Shown here piece after piece: positions 1 through 8,201 of a DNA stretch of 20,173 nucleotides (positions are counted from its first letter, which is position 1; every line of letters starts with the position of its first letter). Where the stretch lies: positions 1-20,173 of the forward strand of contig JBFLWV010000005.1 of the NCBI GenBank assembly GCA_040757655.1, written 5' to 3'. The notes under the pieces are model-generated. The model was not told the origin of the DNA, ran no database searches, and saw nothing but the letters and a program-made list of their open reading frames with translations. Position numbers and translations under genes: made by a program. Origin of the DNA: 2-02-FULL-49-11 sp040757655. Lineage in GTDB: Bacteria; Patescibacteriota; Patescibacteriia; 2-02-FULL-49-11.

Positions 1-190
1 GGAAAGATAAGGCGCAAGACCGATTGTTCGATTGTCATATGATGAAAATCGTGAATGCTTATTACTATTCACTGTCCTCATCATAGGGCAATACGATATA
101 TTGTTCCAGTATTTATGCGTGTGATCCTATATTAGTTCCGAATACGACCCCGCACGTAAGCACAGCTTTCGTGCGGCCCGGAGGGAGTGA
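1..190. other. 5' flank without a gene; leader of the HD-domain gene
   Basis: No convincing ORF is present. The left part is AT-rich and holds a short dyad, GTGAAT at 51-56 and ATTCAC at 67-72. The right part (150-176) is a compact hairpin listed separately. No promoter with both good -35 and -10 boxes was found. The stretch may contain the promoter of the HD-domain gene, but that is only positional. Confidence 0.5.
150..176 (+). repeat. Hairpin in the leader of the HD-domain gene
   Basis: CCGCACG (150-156) pairs with CGTGCGG (170-176). Inside, after one T/T mismatch, AAGC (158-161) pairs with GCTT (165-168) around a 3-nt loop. A second possible stem, GGCCC (175-179) with GGGCC (200-204), encloses GGAGGG (180-185) and the GTG at 191. 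The second stem shares GG with the first, so the two could be alternatives. It may be a regulatory leader or a dispersed palindromic repeat; the sequence alone does not decide. Confidence 0.5.
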
Positions 191-1366
191 GTGCCCGAAG
201 GGCCTAACTGGTTTGTTATATTTCTTATGGAAGGAAAATATGAAGGATATCCAAATTATCGCGAGGGGTATGATGATCAAATAAATGAGGAACGGCTAAA
301 GAAACTTCTAGAAACGGATGGGGCAAAGAAAACCGTATTTACAGAAAAAGAATTGAGATACTTGTCTCTTTACGATCTACATCTACTGAATGGGTATTAC
401 ATAGCGCAGTCAGAAGAAAACGCTGCTGAAAATCTGGCAGAGGTGAGACGTGAATTGACTTTTAGAAGAAAAAAACAGGCGTATTTTACCAAAATCGGCA
501 TAGAAGTAAGATATGCTTTGAAATTTCATAAACCAAGCAAAGATCAGCGAACTTTGTTATCTCGAGTGAGTTTATGGGAAAAGCGAGATAGAAGACCGGA
601 AGAAAAAGATTATCCTGATGATCCGCGCCGGTTAATTCGCGATTGGGGAAATGTGTCAGAGCATTGTCTAGTGGAGGTCGCTCGTGTGGAAGTGTTGGCT
701 GAAATGCTGGGGCTGTCCGATGAGGTAAAACGCAAATTAATAATTGCTGCCGCGCTGCATGATTCGGGGAAACGAAATGAGGTTACGGCAATGAAGAAAG
801 CAAAAGCAAGATGTGAAGATGTCATGTATGCGTCGGAGCAGGCAGATAGCAGGTGGGAAGCGATGCTGATACGTCATAACGTGCCTGAAGATATAGTCCA
901 TCTTGCCGGTTCCTGCGGTGGACATCCGCATCAATTAAAAGAGACGATGGAGGTGCTTGATAAGTTTGAGCATAACAAGAAATTGACTGAACATGATCTT
1001 GCATTTCTCATTATGCACTATGTTGATGATTTTACTGACGGAAATAAATGGGTAACGGAGAGCGAGTGGGTGATGGAGAGCGAGGGCGAGGGGAATCTCA
1101 TCAATGATGTGGATCGCAGGATGCGAGCAAATGCTAAGAAGGAATTGTATAAAGCGCCGGAAAGAGACGCACGGATACAGGCAACACGCCCTGAGTTTAA
1201 AGAAATGAATGTCTGGCAGGCTATGGCGTATGTCAGCCATCGCATTGAGGAAACGCTCACGTTTTTGATTCAGGAGCCGGGTAGAGAAATAGAGCCGCTC
1301 AAAATTCCAGAGGAGGTTGATAAGCTGATTCGGGAAAAGATTGATAGAGTTCAGCTTGATCAATAA
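191..1366 (+). CDS. HD-domain metal-dependent phosphohydrolase-like protein
   Basis: This is a soluble 391-residue protein with an HD-type hydrolase core in the middle. Visible ligands are H158 in the SEHCL stretch, the paired H190-D191 in AALHDSGKR, and a later Asp at D279/D280 in MHYVDD; H245/H247 in GGHPHQ may also contribute. The H...HD...D pattern is that of HD-superfamily phosphohydrolases, which cleave phosphoesters including nucleotides; no substrate can be assigned. The N-terminal 130 residues are charged and helical with no recognised domain. The start is uncertain. GTG at 191 has GGAGGG five bases upstream, but lies inside a palindromic stretch. ATG at 227 (residue 13) is in frame and may be the real start, because residues 1-12 look like translated leader. 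A tandem duplication, WVTESE/WVMESE, sits near residues 287-298. The gene converges on the sugar operon and shares no obvious pathway with it. Confidence 0.75.
   Translation: MPEGPNWFVIFLMEGKYEGYPNYREGYDDQINEERLKKLLETDGAKKTVFTEKELRYLSLYDLHLLNGYYIAQSEENAAENLAEVRRELTFRRKKQAYFTKIGIEVRYALKFHKPSKDQRTLLSRVSLWEKRDRRPEEKDYPDDPRRLIRDWGNVSEHCLVEVARVEVLAEMLGLSDEVKRKLIIAAALHDSGKRNEVTAMKKAKARCEDVMYASEQADSRWEAMLIRHNVPEDIVHLAGSCGGHPHQLKETMEVLDKFEHNKKLTEHDLAFLIMHYVDDFTDGNKWVTESEWVMESEGEGNLINDVDRRMRANAKKELYKAPERDARIQATRPEFKEMNVWQAMAYVSHRIEETLTFLIQEPGREIEPLKIPEEVDKLIREKIDRVQLDQ
1049..1084 (+). repeat. 18-bp tandem duplication inside the HD-domain gene
   Basis: Two adjacent 18-bp units (1049-1066 and 1067-1084) differ at two positions. 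They encode WVTESE followed by WVMESE. The length keeps the reading frame, so this is a small in-frame expansion C-terminal to the HD core. Confidence 0.75.
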
Positions 1367-1430
1367 ATCGTCTCAACAATATATTCAGTATAGTCGCTGT
1401 TTCGTGCCAAAGAGCGGGTTTTGATTTTAA

Positions 1431-2591
1431 TCATGCGTTATTCACTATACTGCAAATATGCTTCACATCTTCCTCATGTATTGATTCGTTATTAGGCAGG
1501 AAGAAGCCGCAGGCGTGAATTTTATCAGAAACTTCGTCGTGAAATTCGCCGTACGTTTCGGTCCAGAACGGATGGAGGCCAAGATTGCCGGCGGAGAACA
1601 GGCGTGTTTCGATATTATGTTCGTCGAGCGCAGTTACAATTTTTTTACGGTGTTCACTGTCGCGTGCGAGCGCGCCGAACGAGATGCTGCATGGCGTAGA
1701 TTTGTCGTCCCAGTGTTGATAATCGACGACGTTTGTCAGCAGCTTGGCATATAAGAGATGGTTTTCCGTGCGCCGCTGCATAACCGCATCTGCTTTTTTT
1801 ATCATGCGTAAGCCCAGGAAAGCTTGAAGATCGGTTGCGCGCACGTTGAACCCGGGGACCACAAACGTGAATGGTTCATGCCAGCCATCCATGTGGTATC
1901 TGTTCCTTAACGCGTTTCGTTTTTCTTCCGGCAAATTTTTAATCCATCCATGGCTGCGCAGCATTAGAAGTAGATGATAGAGTTCTTCATCGTCAGTATT
2001 CACCATGCCTCCTTCAATGGTGGAGAGTTGATGGCCAAAAAAGAATGAGAACGACGACATTGCGCTGAACGCACCGACTTTTTTGCCTCCATATTCGGCA
2101 CCGAGCGCGGCGCACGCGTCTTCCATAAAAAAGAAGCCATATTTTTTCTGTAATTCCTGGACCGCGTCTATGTTCATCGGAACTCCCAGTACTTGTACGG
2201 CAATAACTACAGCCGGATCGTGTTTTTTTAACAATGACTCTAATTGCTCTAGATGTAGTCCGAAATTGTCGTTGTCCGCGCCGCACATGATTGGTTCAAA
2301 CCCGAATTGCATGAAAGGCGCAATAGTCGTGACCCAGCCGACGCTTGGGAGTATAACTTTTTTATTTTTCAATTTTCCCGAAAGCAGGGACGCGTACGCC
2401 ATTAAAAGATTCGCGGACGAACCAGAATTGCAAAAGACGGCATATTTCGTGCCAACCCACCTTGCCCACTCACGTTCAAATTCAAGCGTGAGATTGCCAT
2501 TCGTCAATTGCGGGTTGGTGCGGAGCCACTCGGCAAGGGCATTAAGATCGTTTTGGTCAATAATGTGTTCTGCGAGTTTGTACTGTCTCAT
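1431..2591 (-). CDS. ColD-like PLP-dependent sugar 3-dehydratase (DegT/DnrJ/EryC1/StrS fold)
   Basis: At 386 residues this is a full-length member of the DegT/DnrJ/EryC1/StrS PLP family. Visible parts are the phosphate-binding SGSSAN (56-61), the cofactor Asp in MEDACAALGA (D158), and the active-site loop GHQLSTIEGGM (186-196). In aminotransferases of this family the loop carries the Schiff-base Lys; here that position is His187. Known His-containing members are GDP-4-keto-6-deoxymannose 3-dehydratase (ColD, His188, about 388 aa) and CDP-4-keto-6-deoxyglucose 3-dehydrase. They remove the C3 hydroxyl, with glutamate as co-substrate in ColD. Length and the TDDEELYH/LRSHGW stretch after the loop fit ColD best. 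The ATG overlaps the hddC stop by 4 nt (ATGA), and it is the last gene of the operon. With gmd and the fcl-like gene nearby, a GDP-3,6-dideoxy sugar product is likely. The substrate, hexose or heptose, is not determined. Confidence 0.85.
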   Translation of the reverse strand: MRQYKLAEHIIDQNDLNALAEWLRTNPQLTNGNLTLEFEREWARWVGTKYAVFCNSGSSANLLMAYASLLSGKLKNKKVILPSVGWVTTIAPFMQFGFEPIMCGADNDNFGLHLEQLESLLKKHDPAVVIAVQVLGVPMNIDAVQELQKKYGFFFMEDACAALGAEYGGKKVGAFSAMSSFSFFFGHQLSTIEGGMVNTDDEELYHLLLMLRSHGWIKNLPEEKRNALRNRYHMDGWHEPFTFVVPGFNVRATDLQAFLGLRMIKKADAVMQRRTENHLLYAKLLTNVVDYQHWDDKSTPCSISFGALARDSEHRKKIVTALDEHNIETRLFSAGNLGLHPFWTETYGEFHDEVSDKIHACGFFLPNNESIHEEDVKHICSIVNNA

Positions 2592-3307
2592 ATAGTATCG
2601 CGCTTAAAGTATTCCAAAGCTTCACGGTATCGTTCCGGCGTGCCAATGTCGATTAAGGGAGAAGAGACAGGAAAGCCATACACGTCTTGTGAAAGGATAG
2701 TCGGAATTATCTCATATTCGAGTGATATGTTTTTACCAGCGGGTATCATCGCCAAAATTTTTCTATTAAAAAGGTATATGCCCGCATTTATCCATGGTGA
2801 GGGGGGGTCAGTTTTTTCATTAAAATTTGTAATGCATCCATTCCGTTTATCCCAGACGATATTGCCCGCATCAGCACGATCGGTATTTTTACTCATGACC
2901 ATGGTGGCGAGCGCCATTGGTTTCGAAATATGGAACTGTACTACTGATTGGAGATTGATTGTGCAGAAAGAATCGCCATTCACGACAAAGAAGTTCTCAC
3001 TCGTGATGTGCGGTTCTGCCAGCTTCACAGCCCCAGCGGTGCCCAATGGTGTTGATTCTTTACTGAAGGCGAGATGAGGGCGGTAAGGTTTTTGTTGATA
3101 GTATGTTTCAATCTGATCAGCTTTATACCCTGCGGCAAGGATTATCTTTTTACAGCCTTGTTGGAGAAATTGGTCAATGACAATATTTAAAAAAGGTTGA
3201 TCGTGCACAGGCGCTAATACTTTTGGGAGCGCGGCGTTGACCGCGCGCCAGCGCGTGCCAAGGCCGCCGCAAAGGATTACTACATCTGGCGAGACTTTTT
3301 TTGTCAT
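2588..3307 (-). CDS. hddC: Sugar-1-phosphate nucleotidyltransferase, HddC-like (heptose-1-P guanylyltransferase family)
   Basis: From the ATG at 3307 the protein has 239 residues, which suits the short nucleotidyltransferases of the HddC/RmlA-like group. Visible motifs are the nucleotide-binding GGLGTR (14-19), PKVLAP (28-33), TPLGTAGA, the metal-binding VNGDSF and the C-terminal DIGTPERY. The frame stays open upstream to 3379, but the added residues come from a palindromic spacer and precede the conserved VVILCGGLGTR start, so the shorter form is preferred. HddC transfers GMP to D-glycero-D-manno-heptose 1-phosphate. The adjacent HddA-like kinase supports this reading. Similar sequences can instead activate glucose or mannose 1-phosphate, so the GDP-heptose product is an inference. 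The stop overlaps the next gene's ATG. Confidence 0.8.
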   Translation of the reverse strand: MTKKVSPDVVILCGGLGTRWRAVNAALPKVLAPVHDQPFLNIVIDQFLQQGCKKIILAAGYKADQIETYYQQKPYRPHLAFSKESTPLGTAGAVKLAEPHITSENFFVVNGDSFCTINLQSVVQFHISKPMALATMVMSKNTDRADAGNIVWDKRNGCITNFNEKTDPPSPWINAGIYLFNRKILAMIPAGKNISLEYEIIPTILSQDVYGFPVSSPLIDIGTPERYREALEYFKRDTI

Positions 3308-3428
3308 ATTACACAATTGCACTATTCCGCTCAAGCACGCTCCAATTCTTGCTGCGGAACTCGGTTGGCCTTCGGTCACCGTCCCGATAAGCCTCGACCC
3401 TCATCGACCATAGCTTATCGGGACTGCC
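3308..3428. repeat. Palindromic intergenic element between hddA and hddC
   Basis: The spacer holds a perfect 12-bp inverted repeat, GTCCCGATAAGC (3381-3392) and GCTTATCGGGAC (3413-3424), around a 20-nt loop. It is flanked by GCGGAACTCG (3354-3363) and by ACAGTCTTCGC (3433-3443). The second flank lies inside the last codons of hddA. The same two flanking words recur in the same order at 17673-17710, so this looks like a dispersed repeat. No T-run follows the stem on the minus strand, so an intrinsic terminator is not supported. Confidence 0.7.
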
Positions 3429-4451
3429 TCAGACAGTCTTCGCTGCGAATTGTAGCGTGCCTTCGTTCTGTGGTTTATGTTGAAAAATGATTTTACTGCC
3501 TTCCGTATCAAAATTGAAAGGAATTTCCAACAGTCGGTGGAGACGATCACGCACTGCCTGTTGTCGTTCGGGAGGGACGAAGAGGAGGAGGAAACCGCCT
3601 CCACCGGCGCCGAGTATTTTTCCACCCGCTGCTCCCGCCGCAAGTGCGTTTTGGTAGATATCATCAAGCACTTCAGTAGTTACCCCTTCTGCGAGTGATT
3701 GTTTGAGCCGCCAGCTCTCGTGCAAGAGCGGGCCGAATTCAGAGATGTTGCCGGAAGAGAGTATAGAGAGCGCTCTTTCCGCCAGTTGCATGAGTGTGTG
3801 CAATTCTTTTTCGCGTTTGGAGAAGTTGTCAAGTTTAGTCTTCTCCAAAAATGCCGCCATCCGTGTGAATCCGGTGAAGAAAAGCATGAGATGTTGTTTG
3901 AAACACGCGAGGATATCAGGATGAGTCTTCACTGGTTGGACTACAATTTCTTCGTTTGGCAGAAATTGAATGTGGTTAAAACCCCCGTAGGTAGCCGCAA
4001 CCTGATCCTGCGAGCCCACTGTTTCTCGCATTCTTTTTTGTTCGATCTCAATTGCCTGGAGGGCGAGCGTTTGTTTATTAGGGAAGCGTCCTTGCAGAGC
4101 GTGAAGCGCATTGAGCAACCCTACGGTAAACGATGAACTCGTGCCAATGCCGGAGCGCGCTGGCAGATCTCCGTCGTGATGGATTTCAACGCCTGTTGGG
4201 TGCTTGAGGTATTTAAGACATTCTCGTACTACCGGGTGCTGGATTTCATCTATCTTGTTTACCGTTTCGATATGGGAGTAGACAATTCGATGTTTGTGTT
4301 CAAAGAAAGGGGGCAAATTGCGACAGCTGACGTAGCAATATTTATCGATGGCAGTGCTGAGCACGGCGCCGCCATGCACGCGGTACCACTGCGGATGGTC
4401 GGTGCCACCGCCGAAAAAGGAGATGCGGTAAGGGGTGCGAGTGATAATCAT
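3429..4451 (-). CDS. hddA: GHMP-family sugar kinase, HddA-like (D-glycero-D-manno-heptose 7-phosphate kinase)
   Basis: The ATG at 4451 gives 340 residues, the usual HddA length, and begins MIITRTPYRISFFGGGTD, as GHMP sugar kinases do. The frame is open to 4502, but the 4451 start is fixed by the conserved N-terminus and by a 4-nt ATGA overlap with the upstream stop. All three GHMP motifs are visible: PYRISFFGGGTD (7-18), the ATP loop PARSGIGTSSS (97-107) and KILGAGGGGF (278-287). HddA phosphorylates heptose 7-phosphate at C1 before nucleotidyl transfer, and an HddC-like gene follows. No GmhA isomerase or GmhB phosphatase lies in the window; these would have to be elsewhere. A fucose- or other sugar-1-kinase is the main alternative. 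The last codons (FAAKTV) fall within a dispersed palindromic repeat, so the C-terminal tail may be repeat-derived. Confidence 0.85.
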   Translation of the reverse strand: MIITRTPYRISFFGGGTDHPQWYRVHGGAVLSTAIDKYCYVSCRNLPPFFEHKHRIVYSHIETVNKIDEIQHPVVRECLKYLKHPTGVEIHHDGDLPARSGIGTSSSFTVGLLNALHALQGRFPNKQTLALQAIEIEQKRMRETVGSQDQVAATYGGFNHIQFLPNEEIVVQPVKTHPDILACFKQHLMLFFTGFTRMAAFLEKTKLDNFSKREKELHTLMQLAERALSILSSGNISEFGPLLHESWRLKQSLAEGVTTEVLDDIYQNALAAGAAGGKILGAGGGGFLLLFVPPERQQAVRDRLHRLLEIPFNFDTEGSKIIFQHKPQNEGTLQFAAKTV

Positions 4452-6403
4452 ATTGTCGTTCGGGAGGTCATGTCTTTTAATTTGTGCAGGTCGAGTATCC
4501 ACGCGTAACCGCGCCAGAGGTCTTGATTTTTTATTTCGTGCAGGATGAGGTCGCGGTAGCTCGTGACTTCGCTTTCCTGTCCCCAGAAGCGGCTGGTGCC
4601 GAATGTTTTAAATTTAGCAACCGCAACATTCTCGATTCTTTTACTGGCAAGGAGATCATTAAGAACAGGGTCTTTGGTAAAATCACCCTCATTAATTACC
4701 TCGATGACTGATTCAAGATTCAACGCTTTACTACTGGTTCCGGGGATGACGGCACAACCGTCACTTATTTCCCCAAGACTGTTGATATAGTGAATTTCGT
4801 ATTTATTTTTGGTTTCAGGAGCGATATTATTAATCAGGGCGTCATTATACGGCGTTTTGTAGGTGTAAATTTTTTTAATGCCTAATTGGTTAAGTTTGTG
4901 GAGAAGAAAAGTACTCGCCATGCGGGCAGGGTAAACGTCATGGATGAGTTGGTAACTGCTCCAGCCGATGGTGGGGATGAGAAAAACGCAAGCGACAATG
5001 ATGAAGAGGAGAGGCGTCAGAGAGAGCTGCGATAGGGTAAAACCTACAAATAGAAGGATGCTTAACAAGCCAGGCAGATAAGAGCGTCCCAGCTGCACTC
5101 CTTTTGTTAATTCGCCCCAGGCAATTGGCGAGACAGCAAGGATAAGAAGGAGGACAACCGTGAGTAAGCTGGGTGCGTTGAGCGCAGGAAAGAAACTCTG
5201 TGAGAGAAGGTAAAGAGCGCTTAAACAGAAGATTGCGGTATGGGTAGGTGCGATCCGGAAGAAAAATCTTGGCACCCACGCGAGGCCTGCGCCGCGCATG
5301 TTTCGTTTGATCACCTGACCGCGTTTGGCAAAAAAATCCACATAAATTCTGAAGTGTCCTTTTGTTTGGCCAGCGTAGTAATACCAAAAGTATTGTCTGA
5401 GATTATAGAGAGGCTTGGGAACATTGAAAAGTATGAGGATAAGGGAGAAACCGAAGAATACCGGGAGAAGGTATGAAAGTCCTATAAGGTTTATAATCCC
5501 CACGAGCCAGATAGCGATGGCGCAAGTTTTTTTTGTGATTGTTATCACCTGTTTACGGGCGTGGGCCAAATAATGATCCAGGGTAAATTTGCCTTGGCTG
5601 GTGATAATGTTGTTAAGAAAAGCGGGGCAACGTTTATCGTAAATAGCGGCAACGATTTTCTTATAACTCAACCACAGGAGAGAAAGACCGAGGAGAATGA
5701 GCGCCGGGACGTAGAGGGTAATGAGAGGAGAGTAGTTGGAAGCAAGGAGCTGTTTCAGTTCACTGTAAGAGAAGGAAGAGAGGAGGGGTTGGTATTTTGC
5801 GTAGAAAATCGCGGCAAGGAAGAGCATGAAATATTTACGGGAGGAGGCAGAGGCAAAGGTCGTCAGGCAAAAGAGCATGCCGCTAAGGGCAAGCCAGAGG
5901 GAGGAAGCGATGTTGAAGTTGAGGTAGCTATTCGCTTGTTGTACAGTGAGGATGGCAAGGAGAAAGAAGGTGGTGGCATCCATGATGTGTCCCCCAAAAA
6001 GCGCGACTTGCCATATCCAGAGGGATGCAAAAAATAACATGCTCACCACAAATGCCACCGGCACGTTCCAATACTCGCGACCAATGAGATAGATCAGCAC
6101 CGTGGAAGCGGCATTAGCAAAGCCGCACATGGTAGCGAGTGGATGCTCAGTAATTTTATCCTTGAGAATTTTTTGAAAGAGTGCCACGAGCATGATTGTC
6201 ACGTCTTTCATGCGGGTTTTACCAATGCCATATTTATGGATATCGGAGGGAAGACGCCATTTATAGGATTGGGCCGCAGCGTAAACTTGTCTTTCATTAT
6301 CCGTATCGGTGCTGAAGAACTCGATACCTCTTGTATAATGGTAAAATGCGAAGCCGCCAAAGAGAGAAATGATGATCGTGAAAAAAAAGAAAGGGTCGGG
6401 CAT
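4448..6403 (-). CDS. Polytopic membrane protein, probable GT-C-type glycosyltransferase
   Basis: This is a 651-residue integral membrane protein with roughly 11-13 hydrophobic segments between residues 4 and 482, and a soluble C-terminal domain of about 160 residues. The first loop after TM1 carries acidic residues (STDTDNERQVY). Residues about 92-160 show a run of short TM helices with GREYWNVPVA and FGGHIMDATTFF, where GT-C enzymes of the PMT/ArnT type have helix pairs bearing an acidic residue. GT-C enzymes transfer sugars from lipid-phosphate donors on the outer face of the membrane. No family was recognised with certainty, and an O-antigen ligase or other membrane protein is possible. 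It lies 7 nt downstream of the ABC exporter gene and overlaps hddA by 4 nt, which suggests a role in assembling or transferring the glycan. Long antisense ORFs across it are codon-bias shadows. Confidence 0.6.
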   Translation of the reverse strand: MPDPFFFFTIIISLFGGFAFYHYTRGIEFFSTDTDNERQVYAAAQSYKWRLPSDIHKYGIGKTRMKDVTIMLVALFQKILKDKITEHPLATMCGFANAASTVLIYLIGREYWNVPVAFVVSMLFFASLWIWQVALFGGHIMDATTFFLLAILTVQQANSYLNFNIASSLWLALSGMLFCLTTFASASSRKYFMLFLAAIFYAKYQPLLSSFSYSELKQLLASNYSPLITLYVPALILLGLSLLWLSYKKIVAAIYDKRCPAFLNNIITSQGKFTLDHYLAHARKQVITITKKTCAIAIWLVGIINLIGLSYLLPVFFGFSLILILFNVPKPLYNLRQYFWYYYAGQTKGHFRIYVDFFAKRGQVIKRNMRGAGLAWVPRFFFRIAPTHTAIFCLSALYLLSQSFFPALNAPSLLTVVLLLILAVSPIAWGELTKGVQLGRSYLPGLLSILLFVGFTLSQLSLTPLLFIIVACVFLIPTIGWSSYQLIHDVYPARMASTFLLHKLNQLGIKKIYTYKTPYNDALINNIAPETKNKYEIHYINSLGEISDGCAVIPGTSSKALNLESVIEVINEGDFTKDPVLNDLLASKRIENVAVAKFKTFGTSRFWGQESEVTSYRDLILHEIKNQDLWRGYAWILDLHKLKDMTSRTTI

Positions 6404-6410
6404 GGGTATG

Positions 6411-8201
6411 TTAGATGATGTGGTTCACTTTATAGAAATAGGAATCTTTATTGGCTAGTAACTCTGTCGGGGCACCTTGTTCCTTAATCATTCCATCTTC
6501 CAAGATAAATAAGGTATCGCAGTTCTTGAGCGTCGACAGGCGATGCGCAATAACCACGATAGTCACATTCCCTTTCATATGATCGATTGCTTTTTGGACA
6601 AGCGCCTCTGATTCATTATCCAGAGCGCTGGTGGCTTCGTCAAGGATAATGAGATCGGGTTTCCGTGCCAGGACGCGGGCGAGGATAATGCGCTGTCGTT
6701 GCCCTGCGGAGAGTTCTATTCCCCGTTCTCCCACGATGGTATCATATCGGGCAGGAAGTTTGTCAATAAAATCATGAATGTGTGCAAGGCGCGCAGCATC
6801 TCTAACCTCAGTATGGGTGAGCTCGTGGTAGAAAGTAATATTATGTTCAATGGTATCATTGAGGAGAAAGATATCTTGTGATACATAACCCACATGGCGT
6901 CGCCAGTCTGTAAGGCGTATGGTATTAATGTTTATCCCATCGAGCGTGATAGCACCTTCAAGCGGTGTAAGGAGGCGCAAGATCAGATCGACGATAGTGG
7001 TCTTCCCTGCGCCAGAAGGCCCGATGATCCCCACCATTGAACCCTTTGTGATTTCAAATCGCACATTCTTCAATACTGCCTCGTGTTCGCGGTGGTAATG
7101 AAACTGGACATCGCGAAAGGCGAGCAGCGATTGAAAGGAGAAGGAAAGCGCTCCCTCATCAGGTTCTTTATGTGCATTCATCATTTCACGGTGGTCAACC
7201 ACGCTCTTGAGGTACGGCGCCGCTTCGCTCATGCCATTGAGTTTCCCCTGCACGGCTTCGATATAAGCAAATATCTTCTGAATCAGATAAATAATGACTG
7301 CAAAAGAGGCGAAGTTAAACTGTGGTGATCGGTAAGAGAACGCGAATACTATCAGGATGAAAATGATGCTCACGGGTTGAATGAAAATATTTAAGCCGCT
7401 GTTGTACAGGGAAAGCTGGACACGGGCACGCCGCAAATGTTCAAAGAGATGTTCGCCCCGCCCACAAACTCCCGCTTCTGCACCCATTGCTTTTACAGTT
7501 TTTATGCCAATCATGTGCTCATTGATGTGATGGGAGACAGTCTTCCCGAGTTCTGAGATGCGGTACGACGCTTTGCGAGTGCGGTAGAGAAATGGTTTGA
7601 TGATCAGAAAGAGTGCGGCGCCCACGATGAGCGTAATAATCGTGATCGATGTCGAGATGTTCACTGCTACCAGCAAATACATAATGAGACTCGTGAGCAT
7701 CAGAATGGAGGAACTTAAGAGGAGGAGCACCCCTGAAGCAGTGCTGACATGATCGACCAATACCTTTTCCAAGTGGCCAATTTTTTGTTTCAGTAAATGT
7801 GGCCATGATGCATTAAGCGATTCGCGGAAGAGGTCTGTTCTTATCTTTTTTTCATACGCATAGCTGATGCGAGCGTTGAGGTAATGGGCCAGAAAGAGGA
7901 TGAGTGCTTTCAGGATAAAGAGGGTGGCGATGAGAGTGGCGAGCGTGGCGAATGTGAATGCGAAATGAGCATGGGCGAATGCCGCCCGAATGATATTGGA
8001 TATGGCGTCGGTCCCTGGCGATGTTGTGTCGCTCACCAAGGAAAAGAGAGGGATGATGGCATTAATACCCACGCCTTCAAGGAGACCGCTTAAGAACCCC
8101 AAGGCCGTCATGAGGGCTATCTGAGGTTTATAGGCACCGAAGGCCTGATTGAGAAGATGGTAGGCGAAGGTGATTTTATTGTCTTTCAAGAAAGAGATCA
8201 T
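6411..8201 (-). CDS. ABC exporter, fused TMD-NBD, PglK/MsbA-like flippase candidate
   Basis: This 596-residue half-transporter has an N-terminal membrane domain of six predicted TM helices (about 28-315) and a C-terminal ATPase. Catalytic motifs are complete: Walker A GPSGAGKT (394-401), Q-loop Q442 in YVSQD, signature LSAGQ (497-501), Walker B LIILDE (517-522) and switch His553 in IAHR. It should act as a homodimer. Relatives export lipids, lipid-linked oligosaccharides (PglK), peptides or drugs, and sequence alone does not settle the cargo. Its place between GDP-sugar enzymes and a GT-C-like protein favours flipping a polyprenyl-linked glycan across the membrane. The start abuts the preceding stop exactly (TAA-ATG), implying translational coupling with the fcl-like gene. 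Confidence 0.85.
   Translation of the reverse strand: MISFLKDNKITFAYHLLNQAFGAYKPQIALMTALGFLSGLLEGVGINAIIPLFSLVSDTTSPGTDAISNIIRAAFAHAHFAFTFATLATLIATLFILKALILFLAHYLNARISYAYEKKIRTDLFRESLNASWPHLLKQKIGHLEKVLVDHVSTASGVLLLLSSSILMLTSLIMYLLVAVNISTSITIITLIVGAALFLIIKPFLYRTRKASYRISELGKTVSHHINEHMIGIKTVKAMGAEAGVCGRGEHLFEHLRRARVQLSLYNSGLNIFIQPVSIIFILIVFAFSYRSPQFNFASFAVIIYLIQKIFAYIEAVQGKLNGMSEAAPYLKSVVDHREMMNAHKEPDEGALSFSFQSLLAFRDVQFHYHREHEAVLKNVRFEITKGSMVGIIGPSGAGKTTIVDLILRLLTPLEGAITLDGININTIRLTDWRRHVGYVSQDIFLLNDTIEHNITFYHELTHTEVRDAARLAHIHDFIDKLPARYDTIVGERGIELSAGQRQRIILARVLARKPDLIILDEATSALDNESEALVQKAIDHMKGNVTIVVIAHRLSTLKNCDTLFILEDGMIKEQGAPTELLANKDSYFYKVNHII

Noticed and set aside
2083..2595. 170-codon + strand ORF opposite the ColD-like gene
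   Set aside because: The opposite strand encodes a full family with intact motifs. This frame shows none.
5561..6037. 158-codon + strand ORF opposite the GT-C-like membrane gene
   Set aside because: It is highly charged and low in complexity, as expected from the complement of a hydrophobic membrane gene. It has no SD or known motif.
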